Assembly: GCF_002019595.1 (NCBI RefSeq)
Contig: NZ_KV917369.1
Coordinates: forward strand, 1,512,417 to 1,576,416
Direction of reading: 5' to 3'
From: Priestia abyssalis
Lineage (GTDB): Bacteria; Bacillota; Bacilli; Bacillales; Bacillaceae_H
Length of the DNA stretch: 64,000 nt
The position numbers were made by a program, and so were the translations under genes. Below the pieces are notes generated by a model. It saw nothing but the letters and a program-made list of their open reading frames with translations, did no database searches and was not told where the DNA came from. Numbering within the stretch: position 1 is the stretch's first letter; the number at the start of each line of letters is the position of its first letter. Shown piece by piece: positions 42,988-53,130 of this stretch.

Positions 42988-43602
42988 ATGAAACGACAAC
43001 ATATCTTATTTCTTATCATTCCTATTATCTTGTTCTTATTTCTTGCTTTTATGTATAAGACAGCCCTTATTGAGAGGCTGGACTTAGCCATCACACTTGC
43101 TATGATGGACATGAGGACAAATGGCTGGACTTCATTTTTTATCCTGATAACAAATATTGGATCATGGACGGTGACAGCGCCTGTCTGGTTTATTTTGTGC
43201 GCCCTCTTACTGATGGTTCGTAAAGGAGGGACAGCTCTTTTTCTGACCATCGTGTTTTGGGGCTCCAGAACGTTAAACTGGTTCTTGAAGGAAGTGTTTG
43301 GCCGCGCTCGTCCAGACATTGATCAGCTCGTTCATGCGGCGCATTACAGTTTTCCGAGCGGACATGCCATGAACTCGATGGCTTTTTATGGTGCACTTTT
43401 ATTGCTTGGTACATTATTTACAAGGGCAAAACCAGCTTTGAGCAGAGCCATCGCTATCTTCTTAATGGGACTCATTTTGTTCATTGGAGCAAGTCGGATT
43501 TATTTAGGCGTACATTATTTTACGGATATATTGGCAGGGTACAGTGCAGGATTGGCCTTGGTGTATGGCTTGTATCGGCTGTTTCGACAAAAATTATCAT
43601 AA
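42988..43602 (+). CDS. yodM: PAP2-family membrane phosphatase YodM, 204 aa
   Basis: Six hydrophobic helices. Phosphatase motifs: KEVFGRARP, PSGHAMNS and SRIYLGVHYFTD. Probably dephosphorylates a lipid pyrophosphate or phosphatidate at the outer face of the membrane. ATG 42988 gives a sensible start, though the RBS is weak. Position between yozD and yodL matches B. subtilis yodM. Confidence 0.85.
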   Translation: MKRQHILFLIIPIILFLFLAFMYKTALIERLDLAITLAMMDMRTNGWTSFFILITNIGSWTVTAPVWFILCALLLMVRKGGTALFLTIVFWGSRTLNWFLKEVFGRARPDIDQLVHAAHYSFPSGHAMNSMAFYGALLLLGTLFTRAKPALSRAIAIFLMGLILFIGASRIYLGVHYFTDILAGYSAGLALVYGLYRLFRQKLS

Positions 43603-43667
43603 AAACAGGGTTAAAAAGAAGGTGGGGGGGATATATAACATTAGAGCATCAGAAGGAGGCAATCATC

Positions 43668-44174
43668 ATGATTCAATCATTTAGAACGCTGTTTATGAAC
43701 CGGCTGCATATGCAAATGACCAAATCGCAATCGGCGGAGATTGTTCAACTTAGTCACGAAATGCAGGCAAAGCCATTTCACGAACAAATTCGAATGTTAT
43801 TTGCACAAATCCCAAGGTTTTACAGACATGTCCATACGGAGTTGCTTACGGTTTTAAGTGAAACATTGGGATATGCTTCTGAGACATTTGTTTTACAGTC
43901 TTTACAGGAGCTGGGATATTCCCCGGTAAGGAAACCATCTATGTTATGCGGTCCCCGCTTTTATCAATTGAACCCTGACGGAGAACTGGAGTTATTTGCA
44001 GACTTATCGATTACATGCGCAAAGGGAAATGTTTTATTTATTTCCGTCCGTTGCACGAAATACGATTTAATTTGCGATTCCAGCCTGCGCCTTATTTGTG
44101 AGCATGTCCGACAAAGGCTAATGAAGCAATTAAATAAATATGAACATGCAGCAGAAAACCCAAAGGCAGGTTGA
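43668..44174 (+). CDS. Hypothetical protein, 168 aa
   Basis: Helical N-terminal half (KSQSAEIVQLSHEMQAKPF), then a part with CGPRFYQLN and ISVRCTKYDLICD. It is Cys-containing and cytoplasmic, with no known domain. Strong AAGGAGG before the ATG. The stop lies in the terminator at 44155-44194. Confidence 0.65.
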   Translation: MIQSFRTLFMNRLHMQMTKSQSAEIVQLSHEMQAKPFHEQIRMLFAQIPRFYRHVHTELLTVLSETLGYASETFVLQSLQELGYSPVRKPSMLCGPRFYQLNPDGELELFADLSITCAKGNVLFISVRCTKYDLICDSSLRLICEHVRQRLMKQLNKYEHAAENPKAG

Positions 44175-44194
44175 CATTTGTCTTTGGGTTTTTT
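44155..44194 (+). terminator. Terminator overlapping the 43668 gene end
   Basis: AAAACCCAAAG pairs with CTTTGGGTTTT plus T residues. Confidence 0.8.
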
Positions 44195-44311
44195 AATTAA
44201 TTTTCTAATTCGACAAAACCTATGGCAATTTGATAAAGGAATCGACAAGGAGTACTTCGAATTATTGTAACTAAAGTATAGTCTAAAAAGGTGGGACAAG
44301 GGGGAAGAGAG

Positions 44312-44635
44312 ATGTTCAACAGGCTGATGGATGTGAAAAAAGTTGTAAAGCGAGTAACGGCATATGATGTAACCATTATGCAAACGCCAAATAAAGGAGA
44401 AGATAAAGGGTATCGCCAAGTGTACCGTCTATCAATTTTAGCGTCATGTCATAAGGAAACGGTACATAAAATATTTCGGATGTTCAATGTTGCAGACACT
44501 CTTCCAGAAGATTTCAATGCAAGATATATTAGTACAGGAGACATTCTTTTAATTGATGAGGGAACAAGAGGTCAATTTTATTATAAGCTGCTGCCGGGAG
44601 GATGGAAACTCATTAACCGGATGCACGTTCGATGA
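44312..44635 (+). CDS. yodL: YodL family protein, 107 aa
   Basis: KKVVKRVTAYDVTIMQTP, YRQVYRLSILASC and RGQFYYKLLPGGWK fit YodL, a small Bacillus protein linked to cell-shape control when over-expressed. ATG 44312 follows GGGGGAAGAG; the longer frame from 44291 is less likely. Adjacent to yodM as in B. subtilis. Confidence 0.85.
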   Translation: MFNRLMDVKKVVKRVTAYDVTIMQTPNKGEDKGYRQVYRLSILASCHKETVHKIFRMFNVADTLPEDFNARYISTGDILLIDEGTRGQFYYKLLPGGWKLINRMHVR

Positions 44636-44720
44636 TCGAGTGAATCCTTGTAAATCGTTTGATGTACAAGCCTTCAACAAACTCCTTAATGATTTTTGCT
44701 GAAGGCTTGTACAAAAACTT

Positions 44721-44828
44721 TTATGCCGCATTAACGGGCAGTAAGACCCCACTTCAAAGTTTAGAGTCATCGGAGAAGCTTAAGTGGGGGATAAAGGAAA
44801 CCCCTACTGATGGAAGTTTCCTTTATAT
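44721..44828. repeat. Family C repeat, full-length copy C5 (reverse)
   Basis: TTATGCCGCATTAACGGGCA at one end and CTGATGGAAGTTTCCTTTAT at the other. Inside, ACTTAAGC-type halves CCCCACTTCAAAG and CTTAAGTGGGGG can fold into a hairpin. Confidence 0.88.
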
Positions 44829-44854
44829 ACTAATTCAACTACATGACATAATCC

Positions 44855-45007
44855 TTAGTAGTCCTTGCCGTTATGGCCTGGACCATTTTTGCGTTTCACG
44901 GCGCTGTATTCTTTGCCATGGGCCTCTTGCTCGGCAATGATGGCTTCTGGCGGAATGTGATTATTTTTCTTTGGTGCATTGATGCGGTTACGATGTTTTT
45001 TTCCCAT
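44855..45007 (-). CDS. Small basic protein, 50 aa
   Basis: Starts MGKKHRNRINAPKKNNH and ends GPGHNGKDY, with AAAGGTGAT before the ATG. Lys/Asn/His-rich, like minor sporulation peptides. Second gene of a two-gene minus-strand unit after 45025-45144. Confidence 0.65.
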   Translation of the reverse strand: MGKKHRNRINAPKKNNHIPPEAIIAEQEAHGKEYSAVKRKNGPGHNGKDY

Positions 45008-45024
45008 ATATATATCACCTTTTA

Positions 45025-45144
45025 TTATAATTTTTTATCCGATTTGGACGTTACTGGCTTATTTCTAGATCTTGATTTTGGGTTAGTTTCATTTGCGTGT
45101 TGAACGGCTTGAGCCAGCTTTTTGCTCATTTGTTGGTTTGCCAT
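45025..45144 (-). CDS. Small basic protein, 39 aa
   Basis: Starts MANQQMSKKLAQAVQHAN and ends SKSDKKL, with AAAGAGGTGATG before the ATG. 17 nt separate its stop from the next start. No family recognised. Confidence 0.6.
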   Translation of the reverse strand: MANQQMSKKLAQAVQHANETNPKSRSRNKPVTSKSDKKL

Positions 45145-45289
45145 GGTTCATCACCTCTTTCGTTAAATAGCATGGCCTTTTTTTGATGAAATAGACAACC
45201 CAGATTCTGCAAGCATCTTTAAATATGGGCGGATGATTTACAATAAGTAATGAAAAACATGGTGTTCGGCAAAGCTATATTTGTCACAG

Positions 45290-45470
45290 TGGATTTTAGT
45301 CGAAATGCGATTTCCACTGCTTTCTCCGCTTTCCGCTTTTGTCTAGCTGCGAAAGCCAAACCGTACGGATGTTTCACTTCTTCCTGCGGAGTCAAAAAGC
45401 GACTCCTTCTCAGAAGCTGTAACATCCTATCGGTTTAAACGGCTTTCTCCGCTTTCCGCTTTTGTGGTAT
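45290..45470. repeat. Intergenic repeat with duplicated CTTTCTCCGCTTTCCGCTTTTGT
   Basis: The 22-nt unit occurs twice (about 45322-45344 and 45443-45465), separated by AGCTGCGAAAGCC and TCCTGCGGAGTCAAAAAGCG segments. This looks like the degenerate intergenic repeat common in Bacillus. It lies between the small genes and deoD. Confidence 0.6.
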
Positions 45471-45508
45471 AGTGAAATGGCAGTAAATATTAGCTTAGGA
45501 GGAAAAAA

Positions 45509-46210
45509 ATGAGCGTACATATTGGAGCAAAAATGGGTGATATTGCTGAAACGATTTTATTGCCGGGAGATCCGCTTCGTGCGAAATATATTGCTGAAAC
45601 TTTTTTAGAAAACCCTGCTTGTTATAATGAAGTTCGAGGCATGCTTGGCTTCACGGGTACATATAAAGGAAAACGTGTTTCTGTTCAAGGAACAGGGATG
45701 GGAGTTCCTTCGATTTCAATCTATGTAAATGAATTGATTCAAAGTTATAATGTTCAAAACTTAATTCGTGTCGGGACGTGTGGAGCGATTCAAAAAGATG
45801 TAAATGTTCGCGATGTTATTTTAGCAATGACTTCATCAACGGATTCGCAAATGAACCGCATCGCATTTGGCGGTATTGATTATGCGCCGACGGCAAGTTT
45901 TGATTTATTAAAGAAAGCATATGATGCAGGAACAGAAAAAGGCTTAAATTTAAAAGTAGGAAATGTGTTTACGGCCGATCAATTTTACAATGAGGATTCC
46001 CAATTTGAAAAGTTGGCGCGTTACGGTGTGCTGGCTGTTGAAATGGAAACGACTGCTCTTTATACACTAGCTGCTAAATTTGGGCGAAATGCATTATCTG
46101 TATTAACCGTCAGCGATCATATTTTAACCGGCGAAGAAACGACGGCAGAAGAGCGTCAAACCACATTTAACGAAATGATTGAAGTCGCGCTTGAAGCTTC
46201 AGTTAAATAA
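45509..46210 (+). CDS. deoD: Purine nucleoside phosphorylase DeoD, 233 aa
   Basis: Cleaves purine (deoxy)nucleosides with phosphate in salvage. Family motifs: [57 protein letters not shown] and [11 protein letters not shown]. Hexameric type of normal length. RBS TAGGAGGAAAA. Flanks yodL as in B. subtilis. Confidence 0.97.
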   Translation: MSVHIGAKMGDIAETILLPGDPLRAKYIAETFLENPACYNEVRGMLGFTGTYKGKRVSVQGTGMGVPSISIYVNELIQSYNVQNLIRVGTCGAIQKDVNVRDVILAMTSSTDSQMNRIAFGGIDYAPTASFDLLKKAYDAGTEKGLNLKVGNVFTADQFYNEDSQFEKLARYGVLAVEMETTALYTLAAKFGRNALSVLTVSDHILTGEETTAEERQTTFNEMIEVALEASVK

Positions 46211-46214
46211 ACGG

Positions 46215-46252
46215 AAAAAAGCTATTGAGAAAGTTTTCTCAATAGCTTTTTT
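46215..46252. terminator. Terminator after deoD
   Basis: AAAAAAGCTATTGAGAAA pairs with its complement, short loop, T-run. Confidence 0.9.
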
Positions 46253-46364
46253 GGGTATGTAAGCTTTAACGATATCAATATCCTATATGTTGCAGGAAAA
46301 TCGTACGCGTAGTGTTTTTAGTCCTATTCGTACATACTAAATCTACATTGAATAGGGGAGGTGC

Positions 46365-46389
46365 AAATCATACAGAGAAATACTGTATG
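46365..46389 (+). promoter_or_regulatory. Hairpin between Shine-Dalgarno and start codon of the CNNM gene
   Basis: CATACAG pairs with CTGTATG around AGAAATA; the 3' arm contains the ATG at 46387. AGGGGAGGTG at 46354-46363 is the only good SD, 23 nt away. Folding would bring SD and start together or hide the AUG. Confidence 0.5.
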
Positions 46390-47757
46390 ATTGACGATTT
46401 GGAAGCTTTTAATTTGATTATGATAGCTGTTCTTATCGCGATTTCCGGATTTTTCGTAGCGTCTGAATTCGCTATTATAAGAGTGCGTTCTTCTCGTATC
46501 GATCAGCTCGTAGCGGAAGGAAGCAAGCAGGGAGCAGCTGCAAAAAAAGTAATTGAAAATCTGGACGAATATTTATCAGCCTGCCAGCTTGGAATAACGT
46601 TAACTTCACTCGGATTGGGGTGGCTTGGTGAACCGACTGTGGAGCATTTATTACATCCTTTATTTGAAGAATTAAATGTAAGTCCAACGCTTGCCGGTGT
46701 GCTATCATTTGCCATCGCTTTTTCTGTTATTACCTTTTTACACGTGGTGGTAGGGGAACTTGCCCCCAAAACTTTAGCCATTCAAAAGTCAGAACCAGTC
46801 AGTCTTTGGACGGCACAGCCGCTCATTTGGTTTTATAAAATCATGTATCCATTTATTTGGTTCTTGAACGGTTCGGCTCGTTTTGTTACGAAAATATTCG
46901 GTTTGGAGCCCGCAAGTGAACATGAGCTAGCCCATACCGAAGAGGAGCTTCGCCTTATTTTGTCTGAAAGTTATAAAAGCGGCGAAATCAACCAATCGGA
47001 GTTCAACTATGTAGAAAATATTTTTGAATTCGATGATCGAGTAGCAAAAGAAATTATGGTGCCGCGCAAGGAAGTGACCGTTTTGGATAAGACGAAATCC
47101 ATTGCGGAAAACTTGGAAATCATTAAAGAAGAAAAATATACACGTTATCCGGTCATTGACGGAGATAAAGATCATATTGTCGGAATGATCAATATGAAGG
47201 AAGTATTTACCGATGTGGTTGTACATGGAATAGATAAAACAAAAACAGTGGAAAAGTATGTACGTCCGGTCATTCAAGTCATTGAGTCCATCGCCATCCA
47301 TGATTTGCTTTTGAAAATGCAAAAAGAACGCATTCATATGGCCATTTTAGTGGATGAGTATGGTGGAACAGCGGGATTGGTAACGGTTGAAGATATTTTA
47401 GAAGAAATCGTGGGGGAAATCCGCGATGAATTCGACGCCGACGAAGTTCCGATGATCCAAAAATTGAATGAGCATCAAACCCTTCTTGATGGGAAGGTAT
47501 TAATCTCTGAAGTGAACGATATGTTTGGCTTGGAGATTGACGATGAAGACGTCGACACAATCGGGGGATGGGTATTAACAAAAAAATATGATTTGGAGCA
47601 AGGTGACACTATTATTTTAGATAATTACCGATTCCGAGTGAAAGAGCTGGATGGGCACCATGTCCGCTGGATTGAAGTGACCTATGATCCGTCATTGAAA
47701 CGAATAGAAGAAGGTGCAGTGATAGAAGCGGATGAAAAGGGCAAATGTCGGGGCTAA
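46387..47757 (+). CDS. CNNM/CorC-type membrane protein with CBS domains, 456 aa
   Basis: DUF21 membrane domain (three to four helices, about 10-190) starting [26 protein letters not shown] pair follows (about 215-335; [13 protein letters not shown] and [24 protein letters not shown]). A CorC_HlyC domain ends it (about 350-440). Homologues move Mg2+ or protect against metal stress. ATG 46387 is the first in-frame AUG; no start codon lies at normal spacing from the SD. GGGGCT-AGCTCC at the 3' end is a terminator. Confidence 0.85.
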   Translation: MIDDLEAFNLIMIAVLIAISGFFVASEFAIIRVRSSRIDQLVAEGSKQGAAAKKVIENLDEYLSACQLGITLTSLGLGWLGEPTVEHLLHPLFEELNVSPTLAGVLSFAIAFSVITFLHVVVGELAPKTLAIQKSEPVSLWTAQPLIWFYKIMYPFIWFLNGSARFVTKIFGLEPASEHELAHTEEELRLILSESYKSGEINQSEFNYVENIFEFDDRVAKEIMVPRKEVTVLDKTKSIAENLEIIKEEKYTRYPVIDGDKDHIVGMINMKEVFTDVVVHGIDKTKTVEKYVRPVIQVIESIAIHDLLLKMQKERIHMAILVDEYGGTAGLVTVEDILEEIVGEIRDEFDADEVPMIQKLNEHQTLLDGKVLISEVNDMFGLEIDDEDVDTIGGWVLTKKYDLEQGDTIILDNYRFRVKELDGHHVRWIEVTYDPSLKRIEEGAVIEADEKGKCRG

Positions 47758-48030
47758 AAGCTCCGGCAGTTTTTTTGTAGTCAATCATTAAAGCTAGCGA
47801 TGAATGAGTGGAGCCACGGGATGATTTTGGAGAATATTTTCCGTATATCGAAAAATAATGTCTGTATAAGAATGAGTGAGGAAAATAGAGAACAGGGGTG
47901 AAAAAAGGACAATTATCCGCTTTCACTCGGATTTTCATTATTTTTAAATTGTGTTATTCTTTCATTGTTAAAAACGGCCCCGACTTTCATGAGAGTTGAA
48001 AGTCATAAAAACTAAATAGAGGTGATGTGA

Positions 48031-49482
48031 GTGAACATAGCAACATTCAAGCAAGAATGGTTCTCGAACGTAAAAGGTGACGTATTGGCAGGAATGACTG
48101 TAGCGTTAGCTCTTATTCCCGAGGCCATTGCCTTTGCGATTATTGCAGGAGTGGACCCGATGGTCGGATTATACGCTTCCTTCTGTATTGCAGTAGTCAT
48201 TGCTTTTACAGGTGGACGCCCCGGAATGATTTCAGCAGCTACAGGAGCAATGGCATTACTAATGATTACGCTCGTTAAGGACCATGGTATCGAGTATTTG
48301 TTTGCGGCAACTGTCGTGACAGGCATCATTCAAGTATTACTGGGTGTTTTAAAGGTAGGAAGATTTATTACGTTCTTACCGCAAACAGTTATGATCGGTT
48401 TTGTTAATGCGCTGGCTATTTTAATCTTTATGGCACAGCTTCCGCACTTTGCAGGAGCAAGCCGGATGATGTATGCAATGGTAGCGGGAACGCTTGCCAT
48501 CATTTATCTGTTTCCACTTATCACAAAAGCGGTTCCATCGCCGCTTGTAGCCATTATCATTATGACGGCCGCTGCGATCTTTGGCGGACTCGATTTGAAA
48601 ACGGTGGGTGATATGGGAGAAATCACGAAAGCACTTCCGATTTTCCATATTCCAATGGTGGAGATTTCATGGGAAACGTTGATGATCGTATTGCCCTATG
48701 CCTTTCCACTTGCCATCGTAGGTATTTTAGAGTCATTGTTAACAGCTACCATCGTCGATGAATTTACAAATACGAAAAGCGATAAAAATCGTGAGGTAAA
48801 GGGACAAGGGATTGCTAATATCGTAACAGGTTTCTTTGGCGGTATGGCTGGTTGTGCGATGATCGGACAGTCGGTTATTAACGTAAAATCAGGCGGAAGC
48901 GGCCGCTTGTCTGCCTTTACTGCAGGTGCATTTTTATTATTCTTAATCATGGTATTAGGCGACATTGTCACACAAATTCCGATGGCTGCATTGGTCGGTG
49001 TTATGATTATGGTATCGATTGGTACATTTGACTGGCAATCCATTAAAGACTTGAAGAAATATCCAGTGTCGGATGCAATTGTCATGCTTTTGACCGTTGG
49101 TGTTGTAGTATATACACATAACTTGGCTCTAGGTGTTGGATTGGGAGTTGTTTTAAGTGCACTCGTTTTTGGATGGAGAATGGCACAAATAAAAACATCG
49201 ACAGTCGAAAAAGAGAATGTAAAAATTTATACGATTTCTGGGCAGTTATTCTTTGGTACAATGGCTCATTTTGTCGACTTATTCGACTATCAGCATGATC
49301 CGCAAACAATCCATATCGATTTTACAAACTCTCATGTATGGGATCATTCAGCGGTGACGGCAATTGCCAAAGTCATGCAAAAATATAAACGTTATAATAA
49401 AGAAGTCATTGTGACTGGATTGAATGCGGAAAGTGAGCATCTTATTAACCGTATCGGTCTGGATTCTGTATCAGGTCATTGA
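48031..49482 (+). CDS. SulP family anion transporter with STAS domain, 483 aa
   Basis: About 11-12 hydrophobic helices, beginning with [25 protein letters not shown], the SulP signature region. A C-terminal STAS domain (about 385-483) contains [19 protein letters not shown]. Transports sulfate, bicarbonate or another anion; not distinguishable here. GTG 48031 follows GAGGTGATG. A terminator lies at 49526-49565. Confidence 0.9.
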   Translation: MNIATFKQEWFSNVKGDVLAGMTVALALIPEAIAFAIIAGVDPMVGLYASFCIAVVIAFTGGRPGMISAATGAMALLMITLVKDHGIEYLFAATVVTGIIQVLLGVLKVGRFITFLPQTVMIGFVNALAILIFMAQLPHFAGASRMMYAMVAGTLAIIYLFPLITKAVPSPLVAIIIMTAAAIFGGLDLKTVGDMGEITKALPIFHIPMVEISWETLMIVLPYAFPLAIVGILESLLTATIVDEFTNTKSDKNREVKGQGIANIVTGFFGGMAGCAMIGQSVINVKSGGSGRLSAFTAGAFLLFLIMVLGDIVTQIPMAALVGVMIMVSIGTFDWQSIKDLKKYPVSDAIVMLLTVGVVVYTHNLALGVGLGVVLSALVFGWRMAQIKTSTVEKENVKIYTISGQLFFGTMAHFVDLFDYQHDPQTIHIDFTNSHVWDHSAVTAIAKVMQKYKRYNKEVIVTGLNAESEHLINRIGLDSVSGH

Positions 49483-49525
49483 TGGACTTATGGGTATGTA
49501 AGTGAAAAGAGAAAGTCGGGGAAAG

Positions 49526-49565
49526 AACGACCAGTTCTTTATAGTGAGAACTGGTCGTTTTCATT
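49526..49565. terminator. Terminator after the SulP gene
   Basis: AACGACCAGTTCT pairs with AGAACTGGTCGTT, then TTCATT. Confidence 0.8.
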
Positions 49566-49568
49566 CAT

Positions 49569-49739
49569 TTAATGGAAATGTTGGAAAAATGATGTGATAT
49601 TTACAACAGTCCTTTTTAAGAAATAGTAAAATTTATCCTGTTTTTTCTTTTCATAATTTTTTTTACATTCCGCTATTATCTCATCTCTTTGCTCTGCTGC
49701 TAATTTGTAGGCGATAAGGCGGTATTGATAATCCATCAT
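49569..49739 (-). CDS. Small protein with basic amphipathic tail, 56 aa
   Basis: Starts MMDYQYRLIAYKLAAEQRDE with AAGGAGATG upstream. Mid-part ECKKNYEKKKQDKFYYF is Lys/aromatic-rich. No family known. The good RBS and spacing support it. Confidence 0.6.
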   Translation of the reverse strand: MMDYQYRLIAYKLAAEQRDEIIAECKKNYEKKKQDKFYYFLKRTVVNITSFFQHFH

Positions 49740-49831
49740 GCCAATCATCTCCTTGCAAAAGAGTGAATAGTTAAAGTGTAAGCGTTTTCTTTTTTTATTG
49801 TATCATAAATTTTGCCAACCGTAAAAGAGTA

Positions 49832-49980
49832 GCTGTCCCATAAGTCTCTCGTAAATCACAAGAACTGATTTTTACTGGAAGGCACCCTTACGAAATCCTT
49901 GATTTTACTGGATTTTAATAATGGGGCCTTTCAGGAGGATGTACCAAAAGGGTTGCTTTTTACCCTTTTGGTACATCCTC
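49832..49980. repeat. Family A double-hairpin repeat, copy A7
   Basis: Head GCTGTCCCATAAG. Hairpin 1 is weakened (GGAAGGCACCCTTA with TAATGGGGCCTTTC). Hairpin 2 is GAGGATGTACCAAAAGGGT with its complement, abutting the stop of the gene at 49983. Confidence 0.85.
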
Positions 49981-49982
49981 CC

Positions 49983-50138
49983 TTAAAAAAAGCTTGTAAA
50001 TAAAAATCGCACTACAATGGCCAAAAACCAAACCACTCCAAAAAATAGGACTAAATACGTGGCAAATTTGAGTAAAGCAATTCGCGGTTTCGCAGGAGCT
50101 GAGTTTTTTGGTTCTTCTTTCTGTTTTGGACTAAGCAT
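49983..50138 (-). CDS. Small membrane protein, 51 aa
   Basis: Pro/Lys/Ala-rich N-terminal half, then one helix (ATYLVLFFGVVWFLAIVVRF). ATG 50138 follows AAAGGAAT; the frame extends to 50189 without RBS. Unknown function. Confidence 0.6.
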   Translation of the reverse strand: MLSPKQKEEPKNSAPAKPRIALLKFATYLVLFFGVVWFLAIVVRFLFTSFF

Positions 50139-50271
50139 ATCGTATTCCTTTCTTCTTAGCTGTTTTAAATGCTTTACCCTTCTGTCCAAAATGTAAACAT
50201 CGGATATATGGGTTGCCTAGTATAAACGGCAAAGGAACAGCCATACTACGAGAAGGAAAGGGGCTGATTCA

Positions 50272-50442
50272 ATGGAAAAGCCAGTGGAGACAATTAAATC
50301 GGTTCGAAGAAACCAAGAAGGAGATATTTTGAATGTACGAACGTCCGGAGAAAGGGAAATAGGACACCAAGAGGCCATTTTTGAATTGAAAAATGGCACA
50401 ATTAGTGACCCGGAAGGTAAAATGGGAGAATCACTAGAGTAG
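50272..50442 (+). CDS. Short DUF3892-like protein, 56 aa
   Basis: ETIKSVRRNQEGDILNVRTS and EAIFELKNGTISDPEG align with the first two-thirds of the DUF3892 protein at 1145-1384. AAAGGGGCTG lies before ATG 50272. Ends in the bidirectional terminator shared with rodA. Confidence 0.75.
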   Translation: MEKPVETIKSVRRNQEGDILNVRTSGEREIGHQEAIFELKNGTISDPEGKMGESLE

Positions 50443-50481
50443 ACAAAAAGACCTGTATTGATGCAGGTCTTTTTGTCTACT
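50439..50481. terminator. Bidirectional terminator between the DUF3892 gene and rodA
   Basis: AGTAGACAAAAAGACCTG pairs with its complement and overlaps the ends of both convergent genes. Confidence 0.9.
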
Positions 50482-51646
50482 CAGAACTAAACATAAAACG
50501 TTTATAATGATATGAAACACTAAACATTAAGCCCATTGCGAGCATATTTCCCATAAGCGAGCTTCCCCCGTAAGAAATGAATGGAAGCGGGATACCTGTA
50601 ATCGGAACGACGCCGATGGTCATTCCGATGTTTTGGAAAACATGGAACGTGACCATGGAAATGACTCCTACACATAAATAAGAGTTAAAATCATTTTTTG
50701 TTTCAAGGCCGAGCTTGATTAAATGATAGATGAGAACAAAGAACAAACTAATGACAATACTACAGCCGATAAAACCGAACTCCTCCCCAATCACGGCAAA
50801 AATAAAGTCCGTATGGCTTTCAGGGAAATATACTTCACCATTTGTGAATCCTTTTCCATTCACCATTCCAGAACCAATGGCAAGAAGGGATTTTTGCAAA
50901 TGATAACCTTCACCGCCGCTATAACTGTAAGGATCCAGCCAGGAGTAAATGCGGCCAAGCTGGTATTGCTTCACTCCCAAGTATTTTTCGAGAGCCGCAG
51001 GGAAATAAATGACCATCGCTAAAATGGATCCCCCAATTGTGGCAACTCCAAGGAAAATAGGAGCAATGATTTTCCATGAGATACCCGATACAAATACAAG
51101 TCCTGAAAAAATAGAAAGCAAGACGAGTGACGTTCCCAAATCAGGTTGCTGCATGACGAGCATGAGCGGAACGAATAAAGTCAGTCCCATTTTAAACAAA
51201 AGGAAAAAGTCTTCACGCAATGTTCGGATACGGTATTTCTCATTATGTTTAGCAATGAGATTGCTCAATGCAATAATGAGGAACACTTTAACGAATTCCG
51301 ATGGCTGCAGGGAACCTATGCCAGGGAATTTAAACCAGCTCTTCGCTCCATTAATGACAGGTGCGATCGCAGGAGGAGCGACGATTAACAAGACAAGCAA
51401 GAAATTTCCGAATCCATATAAATACCAAGATAATTTTTGGAATTGTTCCGAATCTAAAAGCATGACGGCTGAAATAATGATTGATCCAACTACATACCAA
51501 ACAATTTGTTTGACTAAAAAGTTTTCACCATACTGCCCGATTGTTTGCGCACTGTAAATAGCAATACAACTGACACAGAAAAATAAAAACAGAATGAAAG
51601 CTAAATTTAAATCGAATCTACTAACGTTTTGTTCGTTATTACTCAT
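50477..51646 (-). CDS. rodA: SEDS glycosyltransferase RodA/FtsW type, 389 aa
   Basis: Ten hydrophobic helices. PEFVKVFLIIALSNLI, NGAKSWFKFPGIGSLQPSEF and the C-terminal GIPLPFISYGGSSLM are SEDS motifs; the lipid II polymerase Asp region falls in GFTNGEVYFPESHTDFIFAV. Probably polymerises peptidoglycan with a class B PBP. RodA is favoured over FtsW/SpoVE because no division or spore genes adjoin. ATG 51646 follows TTAGGTGG. Confidence 0.88.
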   Translation of the reverse strand: MSNNEQNVSRFDLNLAFILFLFFCVSCIAIYSAQTIGQYGENFLVKQIVWYVVGSIIISAVMLLDSEQFQKLSWYLYGFGNFLLVLLIVAPPAIAPVINGAKSWFKFPGIGSLQPSEFVKVFLIIALSNLIAKHNEKYRIRTLREDFFLLFKMGLTLFVPLMLVMQQPDLGTSLVLLSIFSGLVFVSGISWKIIAPIFLGVATIGGSILAMVIYFPAALEKYLGVKQYQLGRIYSWLDPYSYSGGEGYHLQKSLLAIGSGMVNGKGFTNGEVYFPESHTDFIFAVIGEEFGFIGCSIVISLFFVLIYHLIKLGLETKNDFNSYLCVGVISMVTFHVFQNIGMTIGVVPITGIPLPFISYGGSSLMGNMLAMGLMFSVSYHYKRFMFSSE

Positions 51647-51904
51647 TTTACCCACCTAACAACTTGGAGTGTGTACAGCATATTATGATACCTCAAATAT
51701 TTTACACCATAAATAGGCCGAACGCGAACAATTTTATGCACTATGGAGTGAATTAAGATAAAAGGTATGACAAGAATTTTGTCAATAACTCGGAAATGTG
51801 AAGTCAAACACTAATCTATTATATATCGAGAGAAATCATGCTAATGAAAACTGTTAAAGAATAAGACTAAATCTATTAATCTTTGCATATAGTAGAACTA
51901 TACA

Positions 51905-52035
51905 CAATCTATAAGCTTCAACATAGCCAAAGAACGGCCATGTTGAAGCTTATAGACCTAAGCGGCTGCCTCCCTTTCCGGGAGTGGCAGCTGCTTAGGT
52001 AAAACCCTTGAAGAGCCATTCAAGATATTTATGTG
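51905..52035. repeat. Family B repeat, complete copy B2
   Basis: Stem 1: 51909-51928 with 51936-51955, loop AAAGAAC. Stem 2: CCTAAGCGGCTGCC with GGCAGCTGCTTAGG (51957-51999), with an inner TCCC/GGGA. Tail: CCCTTGAAGAGCCATTCAAG. The rest of 51647-52287 shows no gene. Confidence 0.85.
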
Positions 52036-52287
52036 ACCATTTATGAACATGTTCTATTGAATGAAGGCATGTGGAATAATCAAGTCTAATTTATATAGAT
52101 GGAACTTTCATCGTCCGGGATACTTTATCATCGGGAATGATTAGTAGGCCCGTACGATGCGGGCCACGAAGATGTTACTATAGGACGCAGCGATGTTAGT
52201 CTGTGTTCTTTTAATCGGACTTTTATAAAAGTAGAACATACCGCTTGATAGAGGCAAATAAAATACTAGAGAACAGGAGAGAAACAG

Positions 52288-52872
52288 ATGAATCTATTAT
52301 TGGGTGCGATTGGGCTATTGTTTATCTGGGTTTTTATGTATATGTACCGTTATCGCTTGTTTATTACAAAATACACAGGGATAACAGCGGCTCTTGCATC
52401 CAGCATGATGATTGGATTTTTAAGTTCGGTTTTTTTTAGTATCAATGCAGCGGCACACGATGATACAAGTACGATTTTAAGTCTTATTATTAGTATGTTA
52501 GCCGGGATGATTATCGGTGTTCCGCATTCTTTTTCGGCATGGGTGGCAGGAGCCTGTGGAGGACTTGTTAGCGCCCCTTTAGGTAAAGTGGTTGCTTTAC
52601 TTATTTCTGCTGAAAGGGCTGAGAGTTTTATTACTTCTTTATTGGTACTTTGTATTATTTTTATCATAGTATTGCTCGGCATCATGACTGCGGAAATCCC
52701 ATCTTACTATGAGGTGGTTTTTCGAAAGTGGGCGCTCAATCCACTGACAATCGGCTTACCGCTGATTTTTATATTCCATGTATACGAATTGCTAGATAGG
52801 AGCTTGTCTTCAAAAAGACTGTTCCAACGCTCCAAAAAAATAGAAAGTCATCGCGGATCCAAATATATATAA
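52288..52872 (+). CDS. Hypothetical polytopic membrane protein, 194 aa
   Basis: Five or so hydrophobic helices, with a Gly-rich stretch IIGVPHSFSAWVAGACGGLV. AACAGGAGAGAAACAG before the ATG is a good RBS. No family recognised. Flanked on both sides by family B repeats. Confidence 0.65.
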   Translation: MNLLLGAIGLLFIWVFMYMYRYRLFITKYTGITAALASSMMIGFLSSVFFSINAAAHDDTSTILSLIISMLAGMIIGVPHSFSAWVAGACGGLVSAPLGKVVALLISAERAESFITSLLVLCIIFIIVLLGIMTAEIPSYYEVVFRKWALNPLTIGLPLIFIFHVYELLDRSLSSKRLFQRSKKIESHRGSKYI

Positions 52873-52875
52873 ATC

Positions 52876-53010
52876 CACATAAATAATTTAACACGAGCAA
52901 AGAACGCCCGTGTTAAATTATTTACGCATAAGCGGCTGCCAAGCGACATTAAGGGTTCTTGTCAGCCGCTTATACGAGAACCTTTGAGGTCCTACTCAAG
53001 ATGCAGAGAC
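52876..53010. repeat. Family B repeat, complete copy B3
   Basis: Stem 1: TAAATAATTTAACACG (52880-52895) with 52909-52924 around a GCAAAGAACG loop. Stem 2: CATAAGCGGCTG with CAGCCGCTTAT. Tail: CCTTTGAGGTCCTACTCAAG. Confidence 0.85.
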
Positions 53011-53087
53011 ACAAAATCCTAAAGAGGAATCACGGCCAAGGTAATGTTAAAAACTTAAATTGTATTTATAAAAGAAAGTTTTCAAAA

Positions 53088-53130
53088 GAATGACTCGACA
53101 GGTATGCTTTTATACCTGTCGAGTCATTCC
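53088..53130. repeat. Family A hairpin 2 only, copy A8
   Basis: GAATGACTCGACAGGTA pairs with TACCTGTCGAGTCATTC. It ends exactly at the stop of the Gly-Phe-Pro repeat gene. Confidence 0.65.
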
